Assembly (NCBI GenBank): GCA_002419385.1
Contig: DIFZ01000066.1
Location: forward strand, 6,039 to 70,038
DNA length: 64,000 nt
Origin: Geobacter sp. UBA5735
Lineage (GTDB): Bacteria; Desulfobacterota; Desulfuromonadia; Geobacterales; Geobacteraceae
Direction of reading: 5' to 3'
Shown: in pieces, positions 17,279-25,458 of the stretch
How positions within the stretch are numbered: position 1 is the stretch's first letter
Layout of the letters: each line of letters begins with the position of its first letter
The notes under the pieces: generated by a model
The model's database searches: none
What the model was told of the DNA's origin: nothing
The model's input: the letters and a program-made list of their open reading frames with translations, nothing else
Made by a program: the position numbers and the translations under genes

Positions 17279-18805
17279 CTACCTGTTTTTTTCATACAAT
17301 GCATCCCCATCCTTCTCAGACACCACAATCCCCTCTCTTTCCAGAAGCTCACCGCTCGCTTTCCAGAGAGCGGTAACGGCTATGTTGTATTCGGCAATTG
17401 CGCGGATCCGGTTCCCTTTGGCGCTTACCATGTCGTTCTGAACGTCCAGGACATCTTTGACCGTTGCAAGACCGACCTTGTTTTTCTTGATATAGGCTTT
17501 CAGACGCTCCTCGGCATAGGCGCTACCCCGCTCAGCCACATCCAGTTGTTTGTACCCGGCCTGCAAAGCCCTCACGGCAAAGCGCACGTCATTTGCTACG
17601 GAGTCTTCCATGCTTCTGATCTGGGCCGATGTCTGTTCAACCCTGAGTTTGCTCCTGACATATTCGTTCTGAGCCGTGCGGTTGCCCAGCGGATAGGTTA
17701 GCTGCAGACCACCGCCCCAGACCGGGTACTTGCCCGACCCGACCTTGTCGAGAGCGCGGTTGTATTCCGTGCCAAGCCCGGTCAGGGAGGTGTTGAGGAC
17801 GAGGGACAAATCGGGCAGGGTCTGGTTCCGGGCGGCCCTGCTCTGCAATTCGCCGGTTTTCAGGGCGATCCTGAGTTGCTTCAACTCTGGCCTTTCCACA
17901 AGGGCTTTCCTGATCGCAGCGTCTTCGTCGACGACATACTGCTCGTGCCAGGGAGTGTCGGCCGGCACGATTTCTGCGTCAGCGGGAAGTTGGAGCAGCG
18001 ACCGCAGCGAATCGACCTGGTCCTTCACTGCCTTCTCGGCATCGATCAGGCTTTTCTGCATGGTTGCAACCCCGAATTCAGAGTTCAATATCTCCATGGC
18101 AGGCAGCACTCCGGCTTTGACCTGCGCCTGGGTGTCGCCCAGAATCCTCTCAGCAAGAACAAGCGATGCTTTGCTCACCTCCAGGTATTCGCGAAGGCTG
18201 AACAAGAGGAAATACTGGTTCCTTACCTTGGCGACGATATCCGTAAGCTTTTCCCTGTAGTGTTCAAGCGCCCCTTCCTTGCCGAACTTCGCCACCCGGA
18301 TGTTCAGCTCGGTAGTCTCGCTGCCGAAACTCTTCAGCAATGGCTGCGTGAAGTACAGGCTGAGATCGGAGCTGAAGTAATCGTTGAGAAAACGGTTGGG
18401 GTCGGAGTTGTTCCGGTACCAGGTGTTATTGAAAGAAAGGCCGACGGTCCCCCCGGAGGGGATAAGCTGCGTGATGCCCGCGTTATAGTCGAAGACCCGC
18501 TGATGGTTGACCGGAGTACCGCTTGCATAAACACTGGCCGGTTGAGTTTTGGAATCCTGGTAATGAAGCAGCAGGTTGAGCAGGGGGTCGTACATGCCTT
18601 TGCTTTTGCGTATGTCGGCTTCTGCCGCGGCAGGATTGTAGAGTTCCGCCTTCAGGTCGAGGTTTTTCTCGACAGCCATCCGGACGGCCTGTTTCAGGGT
18701 CAGGTTGACGCTGTTTTCCTGGGCACACAGGTTGCCGGACACGCCGACAACGGACAACGCGGCGGAAACAAGACATGCTTTCACGAAACGAGGAGATATG
18801 AGCAT
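17279..18805 (-). CDS. TolC-family outer-membrane efflux channel
   Basis: The 508-residue protein has a signal peptide (start 18805 after GAAAGGA) and the duplicated outer-membrane efflux protein fold, with long coiled-coil helices around 190-300 and 400-500. The N-terminal part is VNLTLKQAVRMAVEKN, the usual TolC opening. It is the last gene of a four-gene operon with a membrane fusion protein, an ABC ATPase and a MacB-like permease, and would form the outer-membrane exit duct. The substrate cannot be deduced. Confidence 0.9.
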   Translation of the reverse strand: MLISPRFVKACLVSAALSVVGVSGNLCAQENSVNLTLKQAVRMAVEKNLDLKAELYNPAAAEADIRKSKGMYDPLLNLLLHYQDSKTQPASVYASGTPVNHQRVFDYNAGITQLIPSGGTVGLSFNNTWYRNNSDPNRFLNDYFSSDLSLYFTQPLLKSFGSETTELNIRVAKFGKEGALEHYREKLTDIVAKVRNQYFLLFSLREYLEVSKASLVLAERILGDTQAQVKAGVLPAMEILNSEFGVATMQKSLIDAEKAVKDQVDSLRSLLQLPADAEIVPADTPWHEQYVVDEDAAIRKALVERPELKQLRIALKTGELQSRAARNQTLPDLSLVLNTSLTGLGTEYNRALDKVGSGKYPVWGGGLQLTYPLGNRTAQNEYVRSKLRVEQTSAQIRSMEDSVANDVRFAVRALQAGYKQLDVAERGSAYAEERLKAYIKKNKVGLATVKDVLDVQNDMVSAKGNRIRAIAEYNIAVTALWKASGELLEREGIVVSEKDGDALYEKNR

Positions 18806-18833
18806 GGGAGAATCCTTTCTCGGTATCCGGACG

Positions 18834-20063
18834 TCATTCATATCGAAGCGCATCTATCGGGTTCAAAGAGGCAGCTTTCCTGGCCGGGTAGAAGCCGAAG
18901 AAAATGCCCACTGCGCCGGAAAAGCCGATCGCCATGGCAATCGCATTGAATGAGACGAGTGTCGGCCAGTCGAAGAACGCCGAAACCAGCTTAGCCCCCG
19001 CCACACCCACCAGCATCCCCATTATCCCGCCGATGAAGGTCAGAAGCACGGCCTCCGTCAGGAACTGCATGAGTATGTCACGCTGCTTGGCGCCGATTGC
19101 CATGCGTATCCCGATTTCCCTGGTACGTTCGGTTACGGAAACCAGCATGATGTTCATGATGCCGATCCCTCCGACGATCAGCGAAATTGAAGCCACCGCT
19201 CCCAGCAGCAGGGACATGGCCTTTGAAGATTCTTCACGCACACTGAGGATTTCGGTGAGATTCCTGACGGTGAAATCGGCATCGCGTCCTGGTCCGATCC
19301 GGTGCCGCTGGGTGAGAAGCTCCGTGACCTGTTCTTCTGCTCGCGACAGGTCCTCTTCGCTCCTGGCCTGGACCATGATGGAGTTGACCGTGTTGGGAAA
19401 CTGGCTGCCCAGCAGTTTGCGCTGGGCGGCTTTGATGGGCACGTAGACAATATCGTCCTGATCGGATCCCTGAGGTGACTGTCCCTTGCGGTCCAGTATG
19501 CCGATCACCTTGAAGGGAACTTTCTTGATGCGGATGACTTTCCCCAGCGGGTCTTCGGACCCGAAGAGGTTTTCGACAACGGTCTGGCCCAGCAGGCAAT
19601 TTTTCGTCGCCCCGTCCACGTCCGACTGGCTGAAGTTCCGCCCCGACGAGACGGGCCAATCCCTGATGACAAGATATTCGGGGGTAACGCCGAGAACCGC
19701 AGTCGACCAGTTCATATTCCCATACACAAGCTGCGCGCCGCCGCGAACCAGCGGTGCGGCAATGGCGACAGCCGGACATTGGGTCTGAATGGCGTACGCG
19801 TCGTCATAGGTAAGACTGGGAATGCTTCCTGAGCCGAGGCGAATGCCCCCGCTGGTGAGCGAACCGGGCAGCACCAGCAGCATGTTGCTGCCCATGCTGG
19901 AGATCTGCTCCGATATAACCTTGCTGGCGCCGGACCCGATTGCAACCATGGCGATGACCGAGGCTATGCCGATGATGATGCCGAGCATGGTGAGGAACGA
20001 CCGCATCTTGTTGGTCCTGAGAGCCCTTACCGCTATGCGAAGGCTCAGCATGAGCTCGTTCAC
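18834..20063 (-). CDS. MacB-like ABC transporter permease
   Basis: The 409-residue permease has one N-terminal helix, a large periplasmic MacB core domain (about 45-250) and three C-terminal helices (FtsX domain) with the SVTERTREIGIRMAIGAK coupling segment. Here permease and ATPase are separate, unlike fused E. coli MacB. The start is GTG and overlaps the ATPase stop by 4 nt (GTGA), so the two are translationally coupled. It works with the fusion protein and the TolC-like channel to move a substrate from periplasm to outside. Confidence 0.92.
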   Translation of the reverse strand: MNELMLSLRIAVRALRTNKMRSFLTMLGIIIGIASVIAMVAIGSGASKVISEQISSMGSNMLLVLPGSLTSGGIRLGSGSIPSLTYDDAYAIQTQCPAVAIAAPLVRGGAQLVYGNMNWSTAVLGVTPEYLVIRDWPVSSGRNFSQSDVDGATKNCLLGQTVVENLFGSEDPLGKVIRIKKVPFKVIGILDRKGQSPQGSDQDDIVYVPIKAAQRKLLGSQFPNTVNSIMVQARSEEDLSRAEEQVTELLTQRHRIGPGRDADFTVRNLTEILSVREESSKAMSLLLGAVASISLIVGGIGIMNIMLVSVTERTREIGIRMAIGAKQRDILMQFLTEAVLLTFIGGIMGMLVGVAGAKLVSAFFDWPTLVSFNAIAMAIGFSGAVGIFFGFYPARKAASLNPIDALRYE

Positions 20064-20782
20064 AGCTTTCCCCTCACCGCTTCCGCGTCCATCGGCTCAG
20101 GCACAGTGCTGTCCGCGATGATCCTGCCGTCGCGGAACACGATGTTCCTCTTGGTGAAGGCAGCCACATCCGGTTCGTGGGTAACCATGATTATGGTGAT
20201 CCCCTGCCTGTTCAGCTTCTGGAAGAGCGCCATGATCTCGACGCTCGTTACCGAGTCCAGGTTACCGGTAGGTTCGTCAGCGAGTATTATGGCCGGGTCG
20301 TTGACGAGTGCGCGTGCGATCGCCACCCGCTGCTGCTGCCCTCCGGACAGCTGGTTGCTGGAATGGCCGGCGCGCTCGGCAAGCCCTACCAGAGCCAGTG
20401 CTTCCATGGCCCGATCCTTCCTCATGCCCGACGGGACCCTGCCGTAAACCAGCGGCAGCTGGACATTGTCCACGGCAGAAGTCCTGGCCAGCAGGTTGAA
20501 CCCCTGAAAGACGAAGCCGATTTTTCTGTTGCGGATCTCGGCAAGGGCATCGCGCGACAGCCCCTGGACGTGATCCCCTCCCAGCCAGTAGTCACCCGAC
20601 GTCGCGGTATCCAGGCAGCCCAGAATGTTCATGAAGGTCGATTTGCCGCTTCCCGAAGCTCCCATGATCGCCACGAAATCCCCGCTCGCGACAGAAGCGG
20701 AAACGCCCTTGAGAGCCTCTACTCGCTGTTCTCCCATCGTGTAGACCTTGGTTACGTCATGCACGCGGACGACATCTTCCAT
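20060..20782 (-). CDS. MacB/LolD-type ABC transporter ATPase
   Basis: The 240-residue ATP-binding subunit has Walker A GASGSGKST, signature LSGGQQQR, Walker B ILADEPTG and the switch histidine in VTHEPD. It starts immediately after the fusion-protein stop codon, with GAGGTTTTAA as ribosome site inside that gene's end. It powers the MacB-like permease encoded next. Sequence is typical of the LolD/MacB/FtsE group. Confidence 0.94.
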   Translation of the reverse strand: MEDVVRVHDVTKVYTMGEQRVEALKGVSASVASGDFVAIMGASGSGKSTFMNILGCLDTATSGDYWLGGDHVQGLSRDALAEIRNRKIGFVFQGFNLLARTSAVDNVQLPLVYGRVPSGMRKDRAMEALALVGLAERAGHSSNQLSGGQQQRVAIARALVNDPAIILADEPTGNLDSVTSVEIMALFQKLNRQGITIIMVTHEPDVAAFTKRNIVFRDGRIIADSTVPEPMDAEAVRGKL

Positions 20783-21979
20783 TTAAAACCTCGGCCCCAT
20801 GCTCCGGTTGGTTTGCGCAGACTTTTGCTTCTTCTGCACCTGTTCGATGATGAGCGCCTGCCCTTCGCGCAGATTTCCCGAAACCAGCTCCACGAACGTA
20901 TCATCAGACACACCGGTTTTCACGGAAACAGGCACGGGTTTGCGGTCGCGCAGCACGTAGACCTGCTGGCCTGCAGGCCCGGACGGACGGCCCGTTCTGC
21001 CGGCGTTCCGCGCACCGGATTCCCCACGGGGCTCCCTGGGCTTGAATCGCAGAGCCGCTCCGGGAATTTTCACCACGTTTTCCTTTTTCATGACCTCGAC
21101 CGCAACATTGGCCGTCATGCCCGGCTTCAGCTTGAGCCCTTCGTTGTCCACGGTCACGATGACATCATAGGTAACCACATTCTGCGTGATGATCGGGGCA
21201 TTCCTGACCTGGGCGACCACCCCCCCGAATTCCGTTTCCGGGTAGGCGTCAACCGAAAACACGACCGGCTGCCCGACCTGGATCTTGCCGATATCGGCCT
21301 CGTCAACGCTGGTATTGATCTGCATCTTGGTCAGGTCCTGGGCGATCGTGAACAGGGTCGGCGTCTGGAAAGAGGCGGCAACCGTCTGGCCCACATCCAC
21401 GTTCCGGGAAACCACAATGCCGTCAACCGGCGACTTTATCGTCGCATACCGGAGATTTGTCTGTGCCTGCCGGTACGCGCCGAGTGTCTGCTGCACGCTT
21501 GCTTCAGCCGCTCTCACCGCTGCCCCGGTTTCCCGGAACCTGGTTTCGGCGCCATCGAAATCGGCTTGGGAAACCACGCCATCGCTGACCAGTTGCCGGT
21601 TTCTCTCCATCGTTCTCCGGGCATCCACCAGAGTTGCTCTCGCTTTGGCAAGGTTGGCCAGCGCCGATTGGTAGCTCCCGCCGCTCTGCTGGACCTGTGA
21701 AGTAAAAATCGACGGGTCAATCTGGGCAATGGACTGCCCTTTTTTCACCACGCTGTTGTAATCGACGAAGAGCTTCTGGATCGTCCCGGACACCTGCGTG
21801 CCCACCTGGACGGTGATCACGGCGTTCAGCGTACCAGTGGCGGTCACAGTCGACAGGATAGTGCCGCGTTCGACCTTGCCCATCCGGTAGGAAGGTTTCG
21901 GCGCGCTCTTCAGAAAAAGAAACACTCCGGCTGCCAGAATCGCGACGGCAACCGCACCTGCAACAAGATAACGTTTCAT
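20783..21979 (-). CDS. MacA-like periplasmic membrane fusion protein
   Basis: The 398-residue protein has an N-terminal membrane anchor (YLVAGAVAVAILAAGVFLFL), then the lipoyl/hairpin domains of RND/ABC adaptors: GTLNAVITVQVGTQVSGTI, an alpha-helical hairpin (about 95-165) and the SPVDGIVVSRNVDVGQTV half-motif. The start at 21979 follows GAGGCAGACA; a longer reading to 22054 lacks support. First gene of the efflux operon. It bridges the inner-membrane transporter and the TolC-like channel. Confidence 0.92.
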   Translation of the reverse strand: MKRYLVAGAVAVAILAAGVFLFLKSAPKPSYRMGKVERGTILSTVTATGTLNAVITVQVGTQVSGTIQKLFVDYNSVVKKGQSIAQIDPSIFTSQVQQSGGSYQSALANLAKARATLVDARRTMERNRQLVSDGVVSQADFDGAETRFRETGAAVRAAEASVQQTLGAYRQAQTNLRYATIKSPVDGIVVSRNVDVGQTVAASFQTPTLFTIAQDLTKMQINTSVDEADIGKIQVGQPVVFSVDAYPETEFGGVVAQVRNAPIITQNVVTYDVIVTVDNEGLKLKPGMTANVAVEVMKKENVVKIPGAALRFKPREPRGESGARNAGRTGRPSGPAGQQVYVLRDRKPVPVSVKTGVSDDTFVELVSGNLREGQALIIEQVQKKQKSAQTNRSMGPRF

Positions 21980-22340
21980 TGTCTGCCTCGAAAAGGGAAG
22001 GAGGGCCGCACCGCAAAAAGATACTCCCTGAATGCGGCCTATGATCAATTGCACACATATTCACCTGATTGTCAATCGGATCGGCACGATACGCGCCGTC
22101 TCCCGGCTCTTCATAACGCACGGCAGCCGGCACTGTTGACAAGCAAAACGTCCGGAATGGCATACCGAACCAGGTCCGCAACTCCCTTGCATAGCGAGTT
22201 TCCGGCCCGAAACCGTCATATCGTAAAATATACTGTTTACATTCTTTTCAAAGAAAGAAATTTACGCTACTGTGAGATTGAAGACAGCGGTTCGTCATGC
22301 CGTTCCTGCTGTCCAGTTACGCGACCGTATCGAGGATCAC
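21980..22340. promoter_or_regulatory. 361-nt divergent intergenic region
   Basis: No gene is seen. It separates the minus-strand efflux operon from the plus-strand phosphatase gene. A TTGACA box on the minus strand (22070-22075) could be a -35 for the efflux operon, but no good -10 follows at normal spacing. The stretch 22215-22265 is A/T-rich and probably holds the phosphatase promoter. Confidence 0.3.
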
Positions 22341-23009
22341 ATGCCTGCCCGTCGTTTCGTCGTACCTGACATCCATGGCTGCGCCCGCACTTTTTCAGCG
22401 CTCCTTGAGAAAATCCTCAACCTGAGGCCGGCCGACACACTCTTCCTTCTGGGTGATTATACTGACCGGGGACCCAGGAGCAAGGAGGTAGTCGACCGCA
22501 TCATGGACCTGAGAAAAAAGGGGCAGGCAGTCCACACGCTGCGGGGAAATCACGACGACATGCTCGTCCGGTCATGCGGGAATCCGGAATACCTCAGGGT
22601 CTGGCTTCTCAACGGCGGAGGGACGACCCTGACGAGTTTCGGCGTTGAAGATCCGTGCCAAATCCCCCCGGTGTACCGCTCTTTCTTCTCCAGATTGCCG
22701 TTCTTTCTCGAGCTGGATGACTTCATACTGGTCCATGCAGGTCTCAACCTGCAGACGCCAGACCCTTTCACCGACACGGAAGCCATGCTCTGGAGCCGCT
22801 CCTTCACCGCAGATCTCCACCGCACCAGGGGAAAAACCATTATTTCCGGACACACACCAGTGTCCAGAGAAACGATACGGGAGAGCCTCGGCACCGGCCA
22901 TATCCTGCTGGACAACGGCTGCGTGTATTCCAGCCAGCCAGGGCTGGGTACGCTGGCAGCCCTTGAGCTCGACACACTGTCCCTTTATTTCATGAAAAAT
23001 ATTGATTGA
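22341..23009 (+). CDS. PrpA/PP1-like serine/threonine metallophosphatase
   Basis: The 222-residue calcineurin-like phosphatase has VVPDIHGC (metal ligands D and H), LLGDYTDRGP, LRGNHD, and HAGLN and SGHTP near the C-terminal metal site. These are the signatures of bacterial PPP-family protein or nucleotide phosphatases. The start at 22341 follows GAGGATC; an upstream reading from 22272 is unsupported. YjbQ follows 24 nt later on the same strand. The substrate is unknown. Confidence 0.88.
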   Translation: MPARRFVVPDIHGCARTFSALLEKILNLRPADTLFLLGDYTDRGPRSKEVVDRIMDLRKKGQAVHTLRGNHDDMLVRSCGNPEYLRVWLLNGGGTTLTSFGVEDPCQIPPVYRSFFSRLPFFLELDDFILVHAGLNLQTPDPFTDTEAMLWSRSFTADLHRTRGKTIISGHTPVSRETIRESLGTGHILLDNGCVYSSQPGLGTLAALELDTLSLYFMKNID

Positions 23010-23033
23010 CCAGCTTATGGGAAGGAGCTTTTC

Positions 23034-23450
23034 ATGAAGCACTATCGAAAAGAACTCTGGTTCGAAATCAGCAAGAGGCGGGATTTCATCAACATTACCC
23101 ATCAGGTCCGCGAATGTGTCCAGGAAAGCGAGATCGGCAACGGCCTGCTGCTGTGCAACGCCATGCATATCACCGCAAGCGTCTTCATCAATGACGACGA
23201 ACCGGGCCTGCATCTTGACTTCGAGGAATGGCTGGAGATGCTTGCCCCAGAAAAGCCCTATTCCCAGTACCACCACAACGGGTGCGAAGACAACGCCGAC
23301 GCACATCTGAAGAGGACCATCATGGGTCGGGAAATCGTCGTGGCCATTACTGACTGCGATCTTGACCTGGGCCCATGGGAACAGATCTTTTACGGCGATT
23401 TCGACGGCAAAAGAAAGAAGCGGGTCCTGGTCAAGATAATCGGCGAATAA
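23034..23450 (+). CDS. YjbQ/UPF0047 family protein
   Basis: The 138-residue protein shows the family landmarks: a central NAMHITASVFIND strand, the YHHNGCEDNADAHLKR histidine-rich metal site, and the GPWEQIFYGDFDGKRKKRVLVKI end. Some members have weak thiamine-phosphate synthase activity in vitro, and the biological role is unsettled. The ribosome site GGAAGGAG precedes the ATG. It is likely cotranscribed with the phosphatase gene upstream. Confidence 0.9.
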   Translation: MKHYRKELWFEISKRRDFINITHQVRECVQESEIGNGLLLCNAMHITASVFINDDEPGLHLDFEEWLEMLAPEKPYSQYHHNGCEDNADAHLKRTIMGREIVVAITDCDLDLGPWEQIFYGDFDGKRKKRVLVKIIGE

Positions 23451-23483
23451 CTGCCTCGGGGCAGGTCGCTGCCGCACGGAACA

Positions 23484-24368
23484 CTAGCTCAGGTGCCGTA
23501 TACGGAATTTCTCCACCATTTCGACCGGGTGATAGGAAAGCTTGGCCCTCCGCAGATTCGGTTCGCCCAGATCCTGTTCACGATTCACGAATACACAGTC
23601 CGTGAAGCATTTTCTGTTGAATTCCCTGTCCACCAGCTGCGAAACACCTTCCAGGAAAGGGTCTCCCTTTTCGAAATGGCACACGGAAGTCATGGCATTG
23701 AGTCGCTCCCCCAGCGCGAACGCCCTCACTTCCCCCTTGACCAGCACCACCACCCCCTCCAGACCGAGCTTTTCAACCATCTCAAGACCTTCCCCGGTTG
23801 CACTGGCTTCATGCTCAAGGGAGCTGCTGGCGGAACCAGCATGAGCGCCCGTCCAGACTTCAAGGACATCGAGTGCCCCTTTCAGGTGCCGGGAGGAATA
23901 GGGCTCGACCAGGTATTCATGGCGTGAAGAAAAATAACTGATCCTGTTTTTCTTCTTGTGAAAGCGGTTCCCCGGCAAATCAGCCAGTTCAAGCCTGCGA
24001 TGAAGGTAATCATGAGCATCCCGGTCCTCCTCGACCAGCAGATGTTCTGAAGGCGTCATAAAACGGCCGATGAATGCCCTGTCCGCCCCGTAAAGGGTAA
24101 GTCCGTCCCCCAGAAGGCAGTCCACGGCTGACTGAATGTCACCCGCGAGGGGAGGAAGAAAATATGCACTGCCGTCATACCCCCTGCCCAGAATGACGAC
24201 AGCGTCGCCACAACTGGTGATACGGTAGTCGTGAGCATGACGGAACAGGAAAATGTTGGCGAAAGTGAGTTCCGAAACACGGGGCTGCAACCTGCCGAAC
24301 AGAGCATGCAGCAGCTGCCGGTCTTCCAGGAATACGGCCCTGGAGGCGGGGTATGTTGGAATATCCAT
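23484..24368 (-). CDS. DUF2156 (LPG synthase C-terminal-like) protein
   Basis: The 294-residue protein matches the DUF2156 pattern: FANIFLFRHAHDYRI near the N-terminus, KKKNRISYF in the middle, and FVNREQDLGEPNLRRAKLSYHPVEMVEKF at the end. This is the GNAT-like half of aminoacyl-phosphatidylglycerol synthases, but here it has no membrane part. So it may act on a soluble or peptide substrate; this is unproven. The start at 24368 follows GAGGG. A longer reading to 24506 adds an unlikely cysteine-rich leader. Confidence 0.82.
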   Translation of the reverse strand: MDIPTYPASRAVFLEDRQLLHALFGRLQPRVSELTFANIFLFRHAHDYRITSCGDAVVILGRGYDGSAYFLPPLAGDIQSAVDCLLGDGLTLYGADRAFIGRFMTPSEHLLVEEDRDAHDYLHRRLELADLPGNRFHKKKNRISYFSSRHEYLVEPYSSRHLKGALDVLEVWTGAHAGSASSSLEHEASATGEGLEMVEKLGLEGVVVLVKGEVRAFALGERLNAMTSVCHFEKGDPFLEGVSQLVDREFNRKCFTDCVFVNREQDLGEPNLRRAKLSYHPVEMVEKFRIRHLS

Positions 24369-24590
24369 GACAGGACCCTCAAACAAGAAGCATTGCAGAG
24401 CCGTAAACTTCGTCAGGCAATAAACCGGAAAACAGCATGAAAAGCAGAAACGGAAAAACCGGCGCAGGCATGAACGGTCAGGGTCATTGCCAGTTGCCTG
24501 GCACACCCTGCCTCGGTTCTTTGCCGCACGCCGGTTTTTCCGGAGAAGAGCATTTTCGGCCCCATGACAGCGGCCGTTTCACACGACACC

Positions 24591-24746
24591 CTATCCTATA
24601 AGAAAATTATGCCGCCTTGCCCTGTTGGAAAGGATGGTCGGATCGAGCAGTTCACCACACCCGGTGCATTTCCATGCATAAAAAGATCGTACATAATCAT
24701 AATACTTTTCTGAAAACATCAGCCCTCTGCATTTCGGACATTGCAT
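24591..24746 (-). CDS. 51-residue zinc-ribbon protein
   Basis: This small gene starts at ATG 24746 after GGGGGAGGG and ends with TAG at 24591-24593. The product has two CxxC knuckles, CPKC at residues 3-6 and CTGC at residues 27-30, separated by an aromatic stretch (YYDYVRSFYAWK). This is a compact zinc ribbon with no other domain. Tyr/Trp-rich mini zinc ribbons of this layout occur in Geobacter-like genomes (from memory). A nucleic-acid- or protein-binding role is likely but unproven. Confidence 0.72.
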   Translation of the reverse strand: MQCPKCRGLMFSEKYYDYVRSFYAWKCTGCGELLDPTILSNRARRHNFLIG

Positions 24747-24882
24747 GACGATCCCTCCCCCTGTCGAAATAAAAATACATGTATGGAGAAAGATTCATCA
24801 TATGTGCCAATATGCCTGCACAAAAAACACTTCCTGATTCCTCCAGACCACCAGGAACTTAACTGTCTGTTTTTACGCAGCG

Positions 24883-25458
24883 TTATGGATCAGCAAAATA
24901 ACTCCTGATGAGCTTCATGCGCGCGGCTCCCATACCCGGAACACGTTTGAGATCTGCCACCGAGGCAAAATCGCCATTTATTTGACGGTACTCGACCAGC
25001 TTTTTCGCTGTCCCGGGCCCGAGTCCCGGCAGACACTCCCAATCAGACTGGCTCATCCGGTTCAGGTCAAGCGGTATCCCCAGGAGCAATTTCTCCTCAG
25101 CCCCCATCTCTTTCCTTTTAATTTCAACAGATTTGTCATCTTTTACCTGGATCTCGACAACCTCTCCGCTGCGCAGCGGAGGTGACGGCCGGTATGCACC
25201 GGAGCTCATTGGCGCAGCAGCGAAAAACGCCATTATATTGACGCCGGCACCTCCTACAGCTGCAGGAAACCGATAAACCCCTGGTTTTCCGACATTTCCA
25301 CATATCCGCACCGTCACTGCGGCGGAATCGTAAGCCGTCTCCGGAAAAAAAGACACGGCACCCCCAACCGGAGAGACGCCGTGCCTATCAAACAAGAGTG
25401 CACTAGAAAAAACCGCCATTGCCAGCCAGATTATGAAACGCCTGCCGCGTTCGATCAC
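24883..25458 (-). CDS. ComEA-like helix-hairpin-helix protein
   Basis: The 191-residue protein has an N-terminal membrane or signal segment, a SLBB-like domain (VTVRICGNVGKPGVYRFP) and a C-terminal pair of HhH motifs (WECLPGLGPGTAKKLVEYRQ and VADLKRVPGMGAARMKLI). ComEA binds transforming DNA outside the cytoplasm in competent bacteria. The start is GTG and overlaps the cimA stop by 4 nt, so it is translationally coupled to an amino-acid gene, which is not an obvious functional pair. Other competence genes are not in the window. Confidence 0.87.
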   Translation of the reverse strand: MIERGRRFIIWLAMAVFSSALLFDRHGVSPVGGAVSFFPETAYDSAAVTVRICGNVGKPGVYRFPAAVGGAGVNIMAFFAAAPMSSGAYRPSPPLRSGEVVEIQVKDDKSVEIKRKEMGAEEKLLLGIPLDLNRMSQSDWECLPGLGPGTAKKLVEYRQINGDFASVADLKRVPGMGAARMKLIRSYFADP

